Shown: positions 44,346-56,495 of the stretch, in pieces
How the letters are laid out: each line of letters begins with the position of its first letter
Numbering within the stretch: position 1 is the first letter of the stretch
Source: Atherix ibis
Lineage: Eukaryota > Arthropoda > Insecta > Diptera > Athericidae
Assembly (NCBI GenBank): GCA_958298945.1
Contig: OY282605.1
Coordinates: 3,929,811-3,993,810 of the forward strand
Direction of reading: 5' to 3'
Length of the DNA stretch: 64,000 nt
Notes under the pieces: model-generated
Told to the model about the DNA's origin: nothing
The model's input: the letters and a program-made list of their open reading frames with translations, nothing else
Database searches by the model: none
Program-made: the position numbers and the translations under genes

Positions 44346-46199
44346 GTTTTCGGAGCCTATTGGTGGCAGTTTTTCTTATTATCGTTGTAATAATAAGTGA
44401 GGCTTTAAAAAAATTCTTTTAATTACAAAAAAAAAATATCAAAAATAACCCGTGCAATTTATTTTTTATTAAATAATTTTGTTTTTCTTTAAAAAAAAAA
44501 AACTTGTTTTGGCGGCGAATTTTCAATTTAATCGAAAATTTTCACACCATTACTCACCAGATGGCGATTTAGTCAAGGAGGACGTATTTCATTGCCTTTT
44601 CAGTGCACTCAACGATACCTTCTTGCGCTTTTTCCATTTATTTATTCTCAGAACCTTGTCATAATCATAAATGTCGTATTTCTATTAAAAATTATTAAAA
44701 AAAAACTTATAATAAAAATTAATTTTAAAAATGTGACTGAGAATATGCGAAAAATGCCTAATTGCCATCCATTTTGTTGTCAACAAAAATGAGCGGGAGA
44801 GCCACAGAGAAAGAGACGAGCTGGCAAAATTAATCACGAAAACAGCAAAACGCGCGCAATTCGGAGTGACGTAACTTTTGCTCTCTTCCCACCGTTTTCT
44901 ATTTTCTTCCTACTCGTAACAAGTGCCTCCTCGTAAGTTATTTCGTCTTTTTTTTGGCGTGCTGTAACTTATCATAATCGCAGAGAAAAAAAGTAAATAA
45001 ATGCGATTAAAAAAAAACAACTGTTCTAATAACGAATTCTAAGAATCGTTCGGGTTGAAGAACTCGGAACGCCTGTCTGCGCTCACTTCGCCGACCAATC
45101 GATGCGGCCCCATACGCTGTGATAAACGAGCTCATTTGTTTGCCTAACACTTAATATATTCTTTCCTTCTCTTTTTCACCTTGTTCAATATACACATTTC
45201 ACCTGTCATTCACGTATGCGAATGTGCGGTAGTATGCATGGACTTATGCATGCGTGGATTTGTGTACAATCAAACCATGCCACTAGATCAGTTGTTTTTT
45301 TGTGCAGCACCTCCCCTTCTACGCTGTTTCTCTTCTATTTTCATATACAAAAAAAAGTTCATCAAAATTCTGATGTTTTGTTTTGCGTTTTGTGAGTATG
45401 GGTGTGTGATGAAAATCAATCCACCTTAAAAATGCAAGATCCTCCGCTCCCCCTCCAAATTAGATGAGCTCCAGTTTTTCTTATTGATTGTTTTTTTTTT
45501 CTATGAAAAATTAGCACAACATGAATTAGTGGTGGTTGGTTGTACAGAGCAGAGGTCCCTCCCTCCTCTCATATTTTACGAATTGACCGATCAGCGTTTT
45601 TCTTGTGTCTGTTTTCTTGTTTATTAATTTATTTTTTTTTGGATTTAAAAATCTGGGCTATCGAAAAAATCCGGCAACATCATCGATAAATAATGAAAAT
45701 GACAATAAAAATGAAACAGACAAAAACAGGTACTGAAAATTGGAAAATTACATAAAAACGGGAACCAAAAAAATTAACCAAAATAACAACAATCGAAAAG
45801 GGGTAACAAGAGGGACAATATTAGAAAGAAAAAAAATTGGAAAAAACAGCATTTTTTTCCCGAAAAAATGTAAATAAAAAATCATAAAATTACGAAATTC
45901 GGTTTGTGGGGGACGGATCAGATCGATCGGTTGGGGTCAAAAATCTATCGACGGATGTTAATGGCGAAATATTTTCGAAATTAATTTGCACTTGATTTGA
46001 CAAAACAGCACACAAAAAAATAAATAAACAAAACAAACCAAAATAAAAACAAAGTTTTCGCTGGTGTGTTTTGTTGGCGTTGGTGTTGTGCGTTCGTATT
46101 ATTGTGGTGCGTTGCGGTTCGGTTGGCAATATTGCTCTGGCATTGATTTCGTACTCTTTCCGCCACATAGCAGCGCTTACGCCAAATTTTGTGCAGATT
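44346..46199. other. Non-coding stretch with a promoter-like island
   Basis: 44780-45130 is GC-richer and contains TGACGTAA (44867-44874), a CRE-like site, and CGCGCGC. 45890-46180 is another island with a 92-codon minus-strand frame lacking known domains. A T-run and GTGGTTGG tract lie around 45490-45545. No recognised gene. Confidence 0.35.
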
Positions 46200-48500
46200 T
46201 TTTAGAGGAAATTTTTTAAAAACTTTTTTTTTTAATTCATTTAAATTTAGAAATTTTTTTTTTAATCTCTGGTAATTTTTTGCAATTGCAAATATTTTTA
46301 TAATTTTTTTTTGCTAATGTTTAGTAATCATATTTTTTGTTTCATTATTATTTTTTTTTGTAGAATTTTACGCTCAATTTTTGTTGTAATTTTAATAATC
46401 TTCAATTTTAATAAATCTTCAAAATTTAAATTTAGAAATTTTTTTTTTGAATCTCTGGTAATTTTTTGCAGTTGCAAATATTTTTATAATTATTTTTGTT
46501 GCTAATTTTTAGTAATCATTTTTCTTTTGTTTCATTTTTCTTTTTTTTGTAGAATTGTACGCTCAATTTTTGTTGTAATTTTAATTAATCTTCAATTTGC
46601 CATAAAATTTTCCTCAAATTTTTTATTTATTTTTAATTTTAATCGCAAATTTTTGTACTGTTTTTTTAGTCTTTTTTTTCAATTTTTATAATTTATTTTC
46701 TAAATTCCTATTTAATGCGTGCTATTTTCGCATTTTCTTGACGTTAAGAGCGGAATTTTTAGATAATTTTGAATTTTTTATAAAATCTTTGTTATTATTT
46801 TTGTTGTTTTAATTTTTCCAAAATTTTTTGGATGCAATTTATTTTTTCTTAAAAATTTATTTAAATTTGTTGGGAATTTTTTTTTTAAATCTTTGATAAA
46901 AAAATAAGTGAAATTTTCATAAATTTTCTATTTTATAACTGGAATTTTCTGTAATTAAATATTTTATTAAGTTTATGGCATTGTTTTTTTTATTTACAAA
47001 TTCTTGGAGTTTATTTTGAATACTTTAATTTTTTGCAAAATTTTTTTGAATTTTTTAAAAATTTGTTATTTTTTTTGAATTTATTTAAATTAAAAAAATT
47101 TTTTTTTTTTAGAATCTCTGGTAATTTTTAATAGAAATGGTTTTTTTTGCAATTGCAAATATTTTTATAATTATTTTTGTTGCTAATTTTTAGTAAACAT
47201 TTTTTTTTTTCATTTTTCTTTTTTTTTAGAATTTTAATTTCAAAAGTTTTTGTAATTTTAATAAATCTTCAATTTGTCATAAAATTTTCTTTATTTTTTG
47301 AGTAAGCAATTTTTTATTTATTATTAATTTTAATCACTAATATTTTTTTTAGTCTTTTTTCCAACTTTTATATTTTTTTTTGTTAATTTCTATTTCCGCA
47401 TTTTATTGACGTTAAGTGGAAAGTTTTGGTAATTTTGAAGTTTTTATATTTTTTTGTTAATATTTTTTTTGTTTTAATTCTTAAATTACAATTTTCAAAG
47501 AAATAAAATTTATTTGTTCTTTCAAATTTATTTAAATGTTTAAAATCTTCGATAATTTTTTAATTTTTTTTCTAATTTTTAAATATTTTATGAAGTTTAT
47601 GGCATTGTTTTTTTTCGGTATTTTTATACTCAAAATATATCAATTTTATCTACAAATGCTGGAAATTTCTTCAAATATTTTAATTCTTTACTTATTTTTA
47701 GTGACTATTAGTTTTGATGTTTTCTTATTTTTTTTTAAATTTTACACTCAAAATATTTTTGTAATTTTTTATTAAATTTTTATAATCTAAATAAACTTTT
47801 TTATTACTTTTTGTATTTTTTCCCATTTTTTGTTTGTTTCTTTTTTTAAGTTTTTATAATTTTTTGTTCTGCAATTTTCCTAAATTTAATTTTTTTTTTA
47901 TTCTTATCTCAATTAATTTTTTTTATATTATTTTTGTAGAATCTTAGCGCTTTTATTTTTATTTTGTAATTTTAATAAATTTCCTTACGAAATATCACTT
48001 ATGAGTTTTGCTGTAAAATTTGGCAATTTTTTTAATGTTTTTTCTTTAAATTTTACAATTTTTTTGGTGTTGATATCCTTTCTAGTTTGATTTTTTTTTT
48101 AATAATTAATGTAATTATTTGGATGATTTTTAATAAAAAAAACCTTAAAGTTTTTTTCTGATTATTTTTAGTGTCATTTTGATCATTTTAAATTTTTTTA
48201 ATTGAAAAACTTTCCTAAACTTTTGATAAAAAGAAGTCGTTTTAATTTTTGGTGCAATTTTCTTAATTTTTTAAGAAAAATCTTAATTTTTTCCTAAAAA
48301 AAACAGTCCTGTTTTGACAAATTTTTTTAAATATATTTTTTTTTTAACTTTGTTTGTGACGCAATATTTTTGATAAAACAATTTTTGGTTTTCTTTTCTG
48401 ATTTGCTTATTATTTGTTTTTAAATATTTTTTTTTTAATTGCCCTAAATTTTCTGATAATTTTTATACAATAAAATTTTTTTATTTCAATAGACCTACCA
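46200..48500. other. Strongly T-rich low-complexity stretch with a degenerate 190-bp repeat
   Basis: The plus strand is dominated by T-runs for over 2 kb. Three related segments (about 46235-46390, 46430-46600, 47100-47260) share AATCTCTGGTAATTTTTTGC, TTGCAAATATTTTTATAATT and TTGCTAATTTTTAGTAA, so part of it grew by tandem duplication. The open frames are phenylalanine-rich and not genes. Confidence 0.75.
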
Positions 48501-50101
48501 ACCCAACCCCCCCCCTCCCCTAAAGTTTTGTAGAAATTTTTCTCACATATTATATTAAAATTTTCTCCAAAAAACTAATATAAAATAATAATTTAATATT
48601 TAAAATTAAATAATTCATTTATTAAATAAAAAAATTAATTATTTAATTTTAAATATTAAATAATTTCCAATTTTCAGAATAATTTTTTTCTCTTTGAATA
48701 TTTTTTAAGTAATTTTTTATCATAAAAACTTTTATTTTTTAAGAAAACCATTTTTGTTTAAGTGAATTTTTTTTAAAAAAAATAATATTCAGTATTTTTT
48801 TTATGGTTTTTTCTTATTTTAATAGTTAAAAAAATTAAAATATTTTTAAGAGACATTTGAAAATAGAGCAGAAAAAAAGTTAAAAACTTAATAAGAGAAT
48901 TTTCTGAAAAAAAAAATTTCCCTGATGATTTGTCACCATTAAGTGGTCCCCAAAATTTTCCAGTTCCTCAAAAAAAAAAAATTCACATTAAAAATAAAAG
49001 TTTCTTTAAAAAATAGTCTTAAAAATCAATTTATACCCTCCTACCCACCACCAAAAAAGTCCCATATGATCTATAATTCATCATAAAAATGGTTAAATAA
49101 TAAATTGTGTTCTTAGTTTTTAATATTACAAAACGGGTTGAAAAACAACCCACCACCATCCTTAATCAAAAGCAGGAGCGAATCTTCTTTTAATGTCCTT
49201 ATTAAGTATAATTTTCATATGAAAATAACGAGTATAGAGCACATAAAAATGCAATTTCCAAATATGAAAAAGGCCATCAGACATTTTTATGATATGTCAG
49301 GACCATTACTACTACTGTCATTATTATGACCAAAAAAAAAAAAACAAAATTGCCTGTCTTATAAGAATTAAATGATTTTGTTTTTCCTTTTTTTCAAGTA
49401 TTTATTATGTCATAAATATTCGATGCGGACTTATTCCTCGAAGCAGACGCACCCCTTTTTCTTCTTCTACGGAATAAAAATATTTTCTTAAACATTTTTT
49501 ATGGACATAATTTGGATTTTTTTTTTTTGGTGCTATTTTGTTTTAAGTTTTAAAAATAAATCGCATTAAATTTATTTGCCTAAAAATACTCTTTTTTCGT
49601 AAAGTAATGGATGGAGGGTATACCAATAGAGTGATTGGCGGGTGAGTGGGAGGGTAATTTTTTTACTGAGTAACTGAAAAAATTATTGCCAGACACACAA
49701 AAATGGACTTTATTTTGATAATTACGAGTATAGGTGGTATTTGGGACGATTTACGACTGCGATCATCAGTGCGAGTCTCGTTTGGTGACGTCCGTTAATT
49801 TCCGAGATTTCCTTATTTTTTGGTTCCAGTGAATCTGATTTTTTTTTCGCCCATTTTATTCGGATACTAAAGAAGATTTTTTAAAGAATTTTTTGATGGT
49901 AGAAATGCATGGTTTTTGGTTGAGAAATGTACGGTTTTGGAGCTTTTCTGCATCGATTATCTCCAATTTTGGCACTTGTTTGCCGGCGGATTTTTATGAC
50001 TGACACCGGAGAGCATTGACAGCATTGAAAATTACTGTCCCATAAATTTTTGACGTTTGTCTTGATTGAATTCTGCATTTACAGAAACAGTAACCAAATC
50101 T
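48501..50101. other. AT-rich non-coding stretch
   Basis: A CCCCCCCC run near 48510 and an AT palindrome (listed separately) are the only landmarks. The 63-codon frame at 49138 and 65-codon frame at 49881 have no recognised domain. Confidence 0.45.
48591..48661. repeat. AT-only inverted repeat, 25-bp perfect arms
   Basis: The arms 48591-48615 and 48637-48661 are exact reverse complements with a 21-nt loop. Both arms are pure A/T, so in such AT-rich DNA the match may be partly fortuitous, but 25 perfect pairs is long enough to form a cruciform or hairpin. Confidence 0.75.
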
Positions 50102-51190
50102 GGGTTGTCCAGGAAGTAATTTCGTTTTTTTTTTATACAAATAAAAGATGATTTTCTTATAGTGAATTAAAATTTTATTCAATTTAAATATTGTCTAGTC
50201 TGATCCAATGCTCTTTGCCTTCTTTCTGGCAGTAGCATGATTCCGCGCTCATAAAATATTTGTTCTTTGGTGGCAATAAACTGATCCAAGTGATTTTTGA
50301 CTTCCTCATTTGAATTAAACGTTTTACCGTCTAGAAAATTTTTGTAGAGACCGGAATAAATGATAATCGGAAGGTGGTAGGTCTAGAGAGATTGGTGGGT
50401 GTGGCAGTATATGCCGAATGGTCAAACTTGTAGGTGGTTTCGCATTATCCTGTTGGAACACTATACCTTTCCTATTGACCAATTCTGGCATTTTCTCTTT
50501 AAGTGAATCATTCAATTTGTCCAACTTATGACAGTACACTTCAGAAGTGATCGTTGTGTTGCTCGGTAGAAGCTCAAAATAAACGATTCTTTTGAAATCC
50601 CACCAAACAGATAGCATAACTTTTTTTTTTGATGAATATTGGCTTTCGAAGTGCTTTAAGCCGGTTCAACTTTTCTACGCTAGGATCTTTTGCGCTTAAC
50701 AAAGTTGTAGACAACCCATTTCTCGTCGCCATTGATGATACGCTTCAAAAATGGATCATTACCTTGGCATTTGATAAGCAAATCACAAACGTCAATGGGA
50801 CGGCACAAATTTTTTTCCGTAAGAAGATGAGCTTTGAGATAAAACCCAACCGCTTCAAATGATCATAAATGGTCGAATACGATAAATTTAATCTCTCAGC
50901 GATCTGACGAGTTGTTATTCGCCAGTTTGCATCAATTAATACCTTTATTGTGTCTTCATCAGCTTCAACTGGCCTTCCAGAACGTGGTGCATCTTCGAGA
51001 TCAAAATTCCCGGATCAAAATTTTGCAAACCAGTTTTGGCACTTAACACATCTTCTTCATACACATCGGATAATTTTTTTCTTGCTTGAACAGCATTTTT
51101 ATCTTTTCTATGGTAAAAAAGATAAAAATATGGCTGAAAATGCTGTTTTTCACTTTTCATATTTAAAAGGGTCTCAACCAAAAACTACTG
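50102..51190 (-). pseudogene. Mariner transposase relic with shortened catalytic spacing
   Basis: The minus-strand reading runs from a start near 51181 (MVETLLNMKSEKQHFQPYFY). It continues through a helix-turn-helix part and NGDEKWVVYN (about 50730-50700), then MLSVWWDFKRIVYFELLPSN (50617 on) and KLDKLNDSLKEKMPELVNRK. It ends GIVFQQDNAKPPTSLTIRHILPHPP and LPPSDYHLFRSLQKF (to about 50330). All three catalytic aspartates can be seen. Only 25 residues lie between the second and third, not the 34 fixed in mariner, because about nine residues (the RQxLxxLGWEVL part) are deleted. Many frameshifts lie upstream. A GGGTTGTCCAGGAAGTAATT end starts at 50102; no matching end is found on the other side, where the next mariner abuts. 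Confidence 0.88.
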
Positions 51191-51251
51191 TGCGGAATCA
51201 ATCGAATTTTTTTTTTTACAAGCAAGTGTTGCTATGTCAGCTGTCAAAATA

Positions 51252-52074
51252 CGAGGTCTGTTCAAAAAAGTATCGCTAATTTTGAATTTCCGCGGGTTAC
51301 GTTTATTCGATGTTCGATTTTTTGTGGCGTTATGTTGGTACTCATGTGTCTTACATATGCCGACAAGTTTGGCCATTTTGAATGCTCAGTTAATTTTTGA
51401 CAGCTGCTTTGCTTGCACGTGTTTTGGCTCGTCTTCGATTTTTGCCCTTTTTAAAAAATGGATCAAAGGATCTGTTTCGGAAACAAGAAAAAGTCACAGG
51501 GAGCCAGATCTGAGGAATACGGTGGCTGCGGTGCTATTAGTGTGTTGTTTTTGGCCAAAAATGGCAAAAGCCAATTTTTGTTCTTCCACAAATCCGACAG
51601 AAAGGTAATATTCCTTATTGAGCGTTCTATCCTGTGGCAAGAACTCATGATGCAGCACGCCCCTGCATTGGTAGAAAACTGTAAATAAAACCTTCACATT
51701 CGACCGAACATGGCTCGTGCGGCAGCTTCCATTGGGATGATTGAGCTTTCCACGTCATAACCATAAACCCACGATTCGTCACCAGTTATGACCCTGTAGA
51801 GCAAATTTGGGTTGTCGCGGACAGAGTCGAACAGGTCGTTAGCAATGTTAATGCGATGCTGTTTTTGGTCGAAATTTGGGCAAAAATCGAAGACGAGCCA
51901 AAACACGTGCAAGCAAATCACCTGTCAAAAATTAACTGAACATTCAAAATGGCCGAACTTGTCGGCATAAGTGAGAGACATGAGTACCAACATAACTCTA
52001 AAAAAAAAATGCAAAATCGAATATACGTAACCCGCGAAAATTCAAAATGTACGATACTTTTTGAAAAGACCTCG
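51252..52074 (-). mobile_element. Mariner with long inverted ends, copy B
   Basis: Ends are CGAGGTCTGTTCAAAAAAGT (from 51252) and its imperfect inverse (to 52074), with TA on both sides (51250-51251 and 52075-52076). As in copy A at 12036-12940, the inverted match continues inwards for nearly 190 bp, through GGCCATTTTGAATG and CTCGTCTTCGATTTTTGCCC. At 823 bp it is shorter than copy A. Confidence 0.9.
51463..51900 (-). pseudogene. Truncated mariner transposase in long-ended copy B
   Basis: The minus strand reads NFDQKQHRINIANDLFDSVRDNPNLLYRVITGDESWVYGYDVE (51885-51760), MKVLFTVFYQCRGVLHHEFLPQDRTLNKEYYL (51697-51600) and, in a shifted frame, DLWKNKNWLLPFLAKNNTLIAPQPPYSSDLAPCDFFLFPKQIL (about 51600-51463). 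The first and third catalytic aspartates are present (GDESW, DLAPCD). The HDNAPAHTS block with the second is cleanly deleted, as is KAQSSQWKL in part. Like copy A it lacks the N-terminal domain. Copies A and B have lost different parts. Confidence 0.88.
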
Positions 52075-55000
52075 TACATATGATTATGCGGCTTAAGTTT
52101 GAAATTGGTTGTGAAAAAATACAATTAATTTCGTTGTTGGGAAACAACGAAACTACTTTCCAGGCAACCAAATATTTACTACCAAACTACAGTCGGTGAC
52201 AAACATTTATTACTTTTTGACTTTGTCACTGGATTTGTTATGGCATTCAAACATTGGGAATGAAAACTCATATAATTCCGACTGGATTTAATGAATTTTT
52301 TTAAAAATTAAATAAAAAAAAAACCCACTCAACTCGGACGTCAAATACTAAAAACTGACCCAGCCCAACACAGAACTGGGGAGAAATTATTGAAGAGAAA
52401 AAAATAAATTAAAATGAAAATAATTCGAGAAATAATTGTAAAAATCCGTAAATCTTATTAGAACGACACAATAGACAGTCGGGGTTGTTGGTTCTGGACT
52501 GATCCTCTTATCGATGGCGACTTTGACTCATAAACAGTCTACCCCATGCACCTTGGAGTGTTTTTTTTTCATTTAACAGCGAGGTAGCGAGGGTGGGTGG
52601 GGTTAAGTAATATTCTAAATAGGCTGCCATTGCCCTCGAAAATAGTAGTGTTCGTAAATAGTTTCGTTAGTAGTGCCCCTCGAATGGATTTTTTATACCA
52701 CCTTCCACTGTGGCCATCACCTATGCTAGTTCGCTCCACCAAGTACAGGGCAACCAGACTTTTCTGTTCTATGTCATTTGGTAAGTTATTGTTGCCTTAA
52801 TGGTGGTGGTAGTGGTCAGTTTCTATTCGAATTCGAATTTCATTTGGCATCCGTTCCATTCTTACTGCCCATAGTTTCCATCGCCTTACCTTACCATCCA
52901 TCAAAGTCGCTGGAATTTGTATTGTACACGATGCACTGCAATGCTATCCTCCATAATAATGAGGCCTCTCATATCCGCTAACGTATCCCTGGTATTAGCT
53001 AAGAACCCGACAGTCAAGAATTAGCTAAGAATCGGTCGATAGAAGTTGTTTCTGTGCGATTTTTAAGTGTCTTTGTCCCCTACAGCTTGTGGGGAAGATC
53101 CATCATTTCCCATAGAAATTGTCTTTGCCAGAAAACAAAAACAAAAAGTAACTGCTAAAAAGCAGTCCTTTTCAAAGTGGGTGAATAGCAAACGAAGTTA
53201 GACTGAAGGTAAATATTATTGAGGGATTTTCAGACTTTCGGACTGCATAAACGTGGCTTCTGTTCGGGTAGGTCTTAACGCTAGATCCAAGCATTTACCA
53301 AAACTATTCTCCACTTACATTGAAAAGCCACTAACAGTTTGGCATTCAAGTTAGAAAATATTTCTCCCTCTTTCTTTTTTGTTGTTGTTTTGTTTTTAAA
53401 AACAAAAAAGTCCCATACGTGCTTCACTATATTCGTGACAATTTCCCCCCTTTTTCTTATTTTACTTACGTGTAGACTGACTATTAATCTCAAGTGTTCA
53501 ACTACTCCCGTTTCGTCGCAAATAACTAAAAGCCGTATTTGTAAAAATTGCCCATAAAAATTGACGTGAAGAAAAAAAATCAAGCGAAAACAATAAAAAG
53601 TCGAACGTGGAGCATATGGGGATGGTGCGGCGGGCCCCAACAAGGTTGAGTGTGCATTGGAAATCGCTTACGATGGGCAATGGGCTGGACATGTCCTGGG
53701 GGTGGCAGCTGTACTAGTGCCTGCTGCTCGATGCAGTCGTAATTGCATTAGCGGCGCAGTTATTTTTTTCCCGCCACTTTCCGAGCACCATCACTGAACC
53801 ACATTGAGCGTCGCCTCCTGTCACTATAAAATCCACTGCAGTTCATTATATCCCTTAAAACGAAAAAAAAATATGGCCATCGACCGATGCTGACTGGTTT
53901 CAGTTTTCAATCGAACGACGCTTCGGAATTTCAGAGCGTTTACGTTCGTATTTTTTGTTGTTGTTATTTTTTTGGTAAAGTAGGAAGCCCATAAACTCTT
54001 TTCCCAATGCAACCTTATTTTTATGTGTAACCCATTCCGGCCAAGTCCACAACACAGTCACCTGCAGACTGGCTTAACTTTTGTTTTTAACCCACCACGT
54101 AGGTCAGGCACATACAGCCATCCCCCCTCCCCACCCTTTTTTCAGGGCTTCTAACTGACTAAATTCTAAAAAGTTTTAGTTTTTTTTGTTCGGTTTCCAT
54201 CTCACCTTCGATATGGGTTCAGGGATTACCTATCCTCGACGTTTCGTATTGTGTAAGGACGAGACATGAACTTGTTCCCCCCCAACTGCAGACTCTAAAC
54301 AACCGAAGCCGTAAAGTGAATAAAATGAAAAAAATTTCGGTTTATTTTTTGTTGGAATTTTGCTTAGGGAATTTTTTTGTTAGCTGAAAGTTGTTGGGAT
54401 TGTCAGGGGGGAAGGGAAGGGGGTGAGTTTTTGATTTACATTTTACTGTTGAATAAGACAAATTCATAAATTCCCGATATTTGAGCAAAAATTTGAACTT
54501 AACCGAGTTTAATTAATAAAAACTAGATCGTGGGCAAGCCATTTCAGGCTACTAAGTCGGTTAGTAATTTTATTGGAATGTCGACAAAAGCACTTTCTTG
54601 ATGATTAAAGAAACTCTGATTAAAAGCGACCACACAAAACTACGATCTTATCAGTTAGTGGAGGATCAATTATTGTTACCGCATTTAATGGTCTTTGTCA
54701 TATTTTCTTCAATTAATATTAATTAATTATGAGCCTCCATCGACCAGTGCAGCTCTGAACATTAACAGACAATATCAAATGGACTTTTAAGAGTCCATCT
54801 AAATGGAAAAACTTCCGTCCGCCATAATTTAAATTTTTTGTCAAAACAAATAATAAATAATAAAAGATTCCATAAAAATTCTGGGTATCTCGATTGGCCG
54901 TGGAGGAAGAAGGAATCTTCAGATTAACACCATATTCCGAATGGTCCAAAATAGTGTGCCAATAACAGGGGGGAGAAAGCTACTTGAGGCAGCGATAAAG

Positions 55001-55386
55001 CGTTGCATTAGTCTAGCCAGTGGAGCACACCGGACATCTCCGGTGCAGTCCATACTGATAGGAACTGCTTACCTAAATTGAATTTACAAGAACCTATGCC
55101 CTCCACACATTGTAATCAAAACTATTATCATCTTCCCCAGTTCCAAAAAGGTAGTCATCATCCATATTCTTATTAATATCCCACCTTGTAAGCAATTGGT
55201 CCATCCTCTCCCCTCGTTTTCCAAACTTCCCTTCCACACCCAGATTGGAAAACGTGGTTGAAAGTGTCTGCTGCTCTTGCTTCTCTTGATAGGTTTAAGA
55301 AGGCTTCTACTGATCCGTCCACAAAAAAGAAAATTTTCCTTGAATATGTTGGACGCAATTGCATTGGACGCTGATTTGATAACACA

Positions 55387-55551
55387 CCCCCCCCCCCCCT
55401 CCCCACACTCCGCCGCTGACACTGATACTCCATCTTTTTCGGTTGTCAAACTTTTTGGCTGCAGCATCCGCGCACTATGTTGTGGAATCCTCCTCTAATA
55501 AGGCAGCTCCATATTATGGGAAGCTGTGTAGGAAAGAGGGGGGGGGGGGGG
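55387..55551. repeat. Paired C13 and G14 homopolymers
   Basis: A run of 13 C (55387-55399) is followed 138 bp later by a run of 14 G (55538-55551) on the same strand. The two could pair, or the G-run could form a quadruplex. Such runs are prone to length errors. Confidence 0.7.
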
Positions 55552-56069
55552 CATCAAATCAGCAATTGAAATTGCGACCAATATTTTTCTATCGAAATTC
55601 TGGGCGCGGAAGCTTCTCAGATTCCGAAATCGGGCAAATTTCCTTTTTGGCAACACCAATCGTGCCTTATGCGAATCTTGTGCCACCCAATTTCACTATC
55701 ATCCATATTCTATATGAACCAATAATTACTTCGCGAACAGGATTCCTTCCATTGCGGAGCTTCTGGACCCTACAAGTCCATTCCCTAGTCTCCTATTTAA
55801 ACTTCTACAACATATTAATCTGTTCCCCAAAATAAAAACAAAATTCTCAATATTCTATTACTACTAACCACAGACCAGTCTCTTTTAGTTAACTTCCCAC
55901 AGTCACCAAATGGGCTCATGGTCGTGGCGTTATGAAGTAGTGGCCCCTGGCACATGTCTAAGGAGGGACCTTACAAACAACAACAACAAATAATAAACAG
56001 CATTACTAGTAATGCTGATTCACAATTGAAAGAGTAGTTGGCTGCCATTTTTCTATTTTCCTCACCCTC

Positions 56070-56122
56070 CCTCGCTCTCTCTCTCTCTCTCTTTCTTTCT
56101 TTCTCTCTCTCTCTCTCTCTTT
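56070..56122. repeat. CT microsatellite
   Basis: A pure pyrimidine tract of about 50 bp made of CTCTCTCT runs interrupted by TTTCTTTCTTTC, followed by TTTGTCCCGTC. Confidence 0.95.
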
Positions 56123-56477
56123 GTCCCGTCAGATGTCAAATGAGCCGAACTAACTGACAGCTGGCAAAACATTTGCGATTTTATTTACGGACAATTTTCA
56201 AAGACGTTGCCTTAAATTCAATCGTAAAATTTTTTTTGTTCTTGTTATTACTAAGGCCGGCCTCCAACAACCCCCCTCCCCCACCACTCATTGTATATTC
56301 CTTATTTTTTCTTTTGAAAAAAAGTAGACATTGTCATAAGCTGGTAAAAATGTTTTAATGAAACCGAAATGGTCGAAAACAACAGCGAACAAAGCCGGTA
56401 GGGAGACGACGGCGTATCGACTCAACTCGAACTTGGTTGGTCCAGGTCATGGTTGTTCCATTTTTAACGGATTCACC

Positions 56478-56495
56478 CGCCGCCGCCGCCGCCAA
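56478..56495. repeat. CCG trinucleotide run
   Basis: About six consecutive CCG units in otherwise AT-rich surroundings; no supporting coding frame. Confidence 0.85.

Noticed and set aside
55240..55990. LINE 3' end with (CAA)n tail
   Set aside because: Only a short peptide (WLKVSAALASLDRFKKAST) and a CAACAACAACAA tract suggest it; too weak to annotate.
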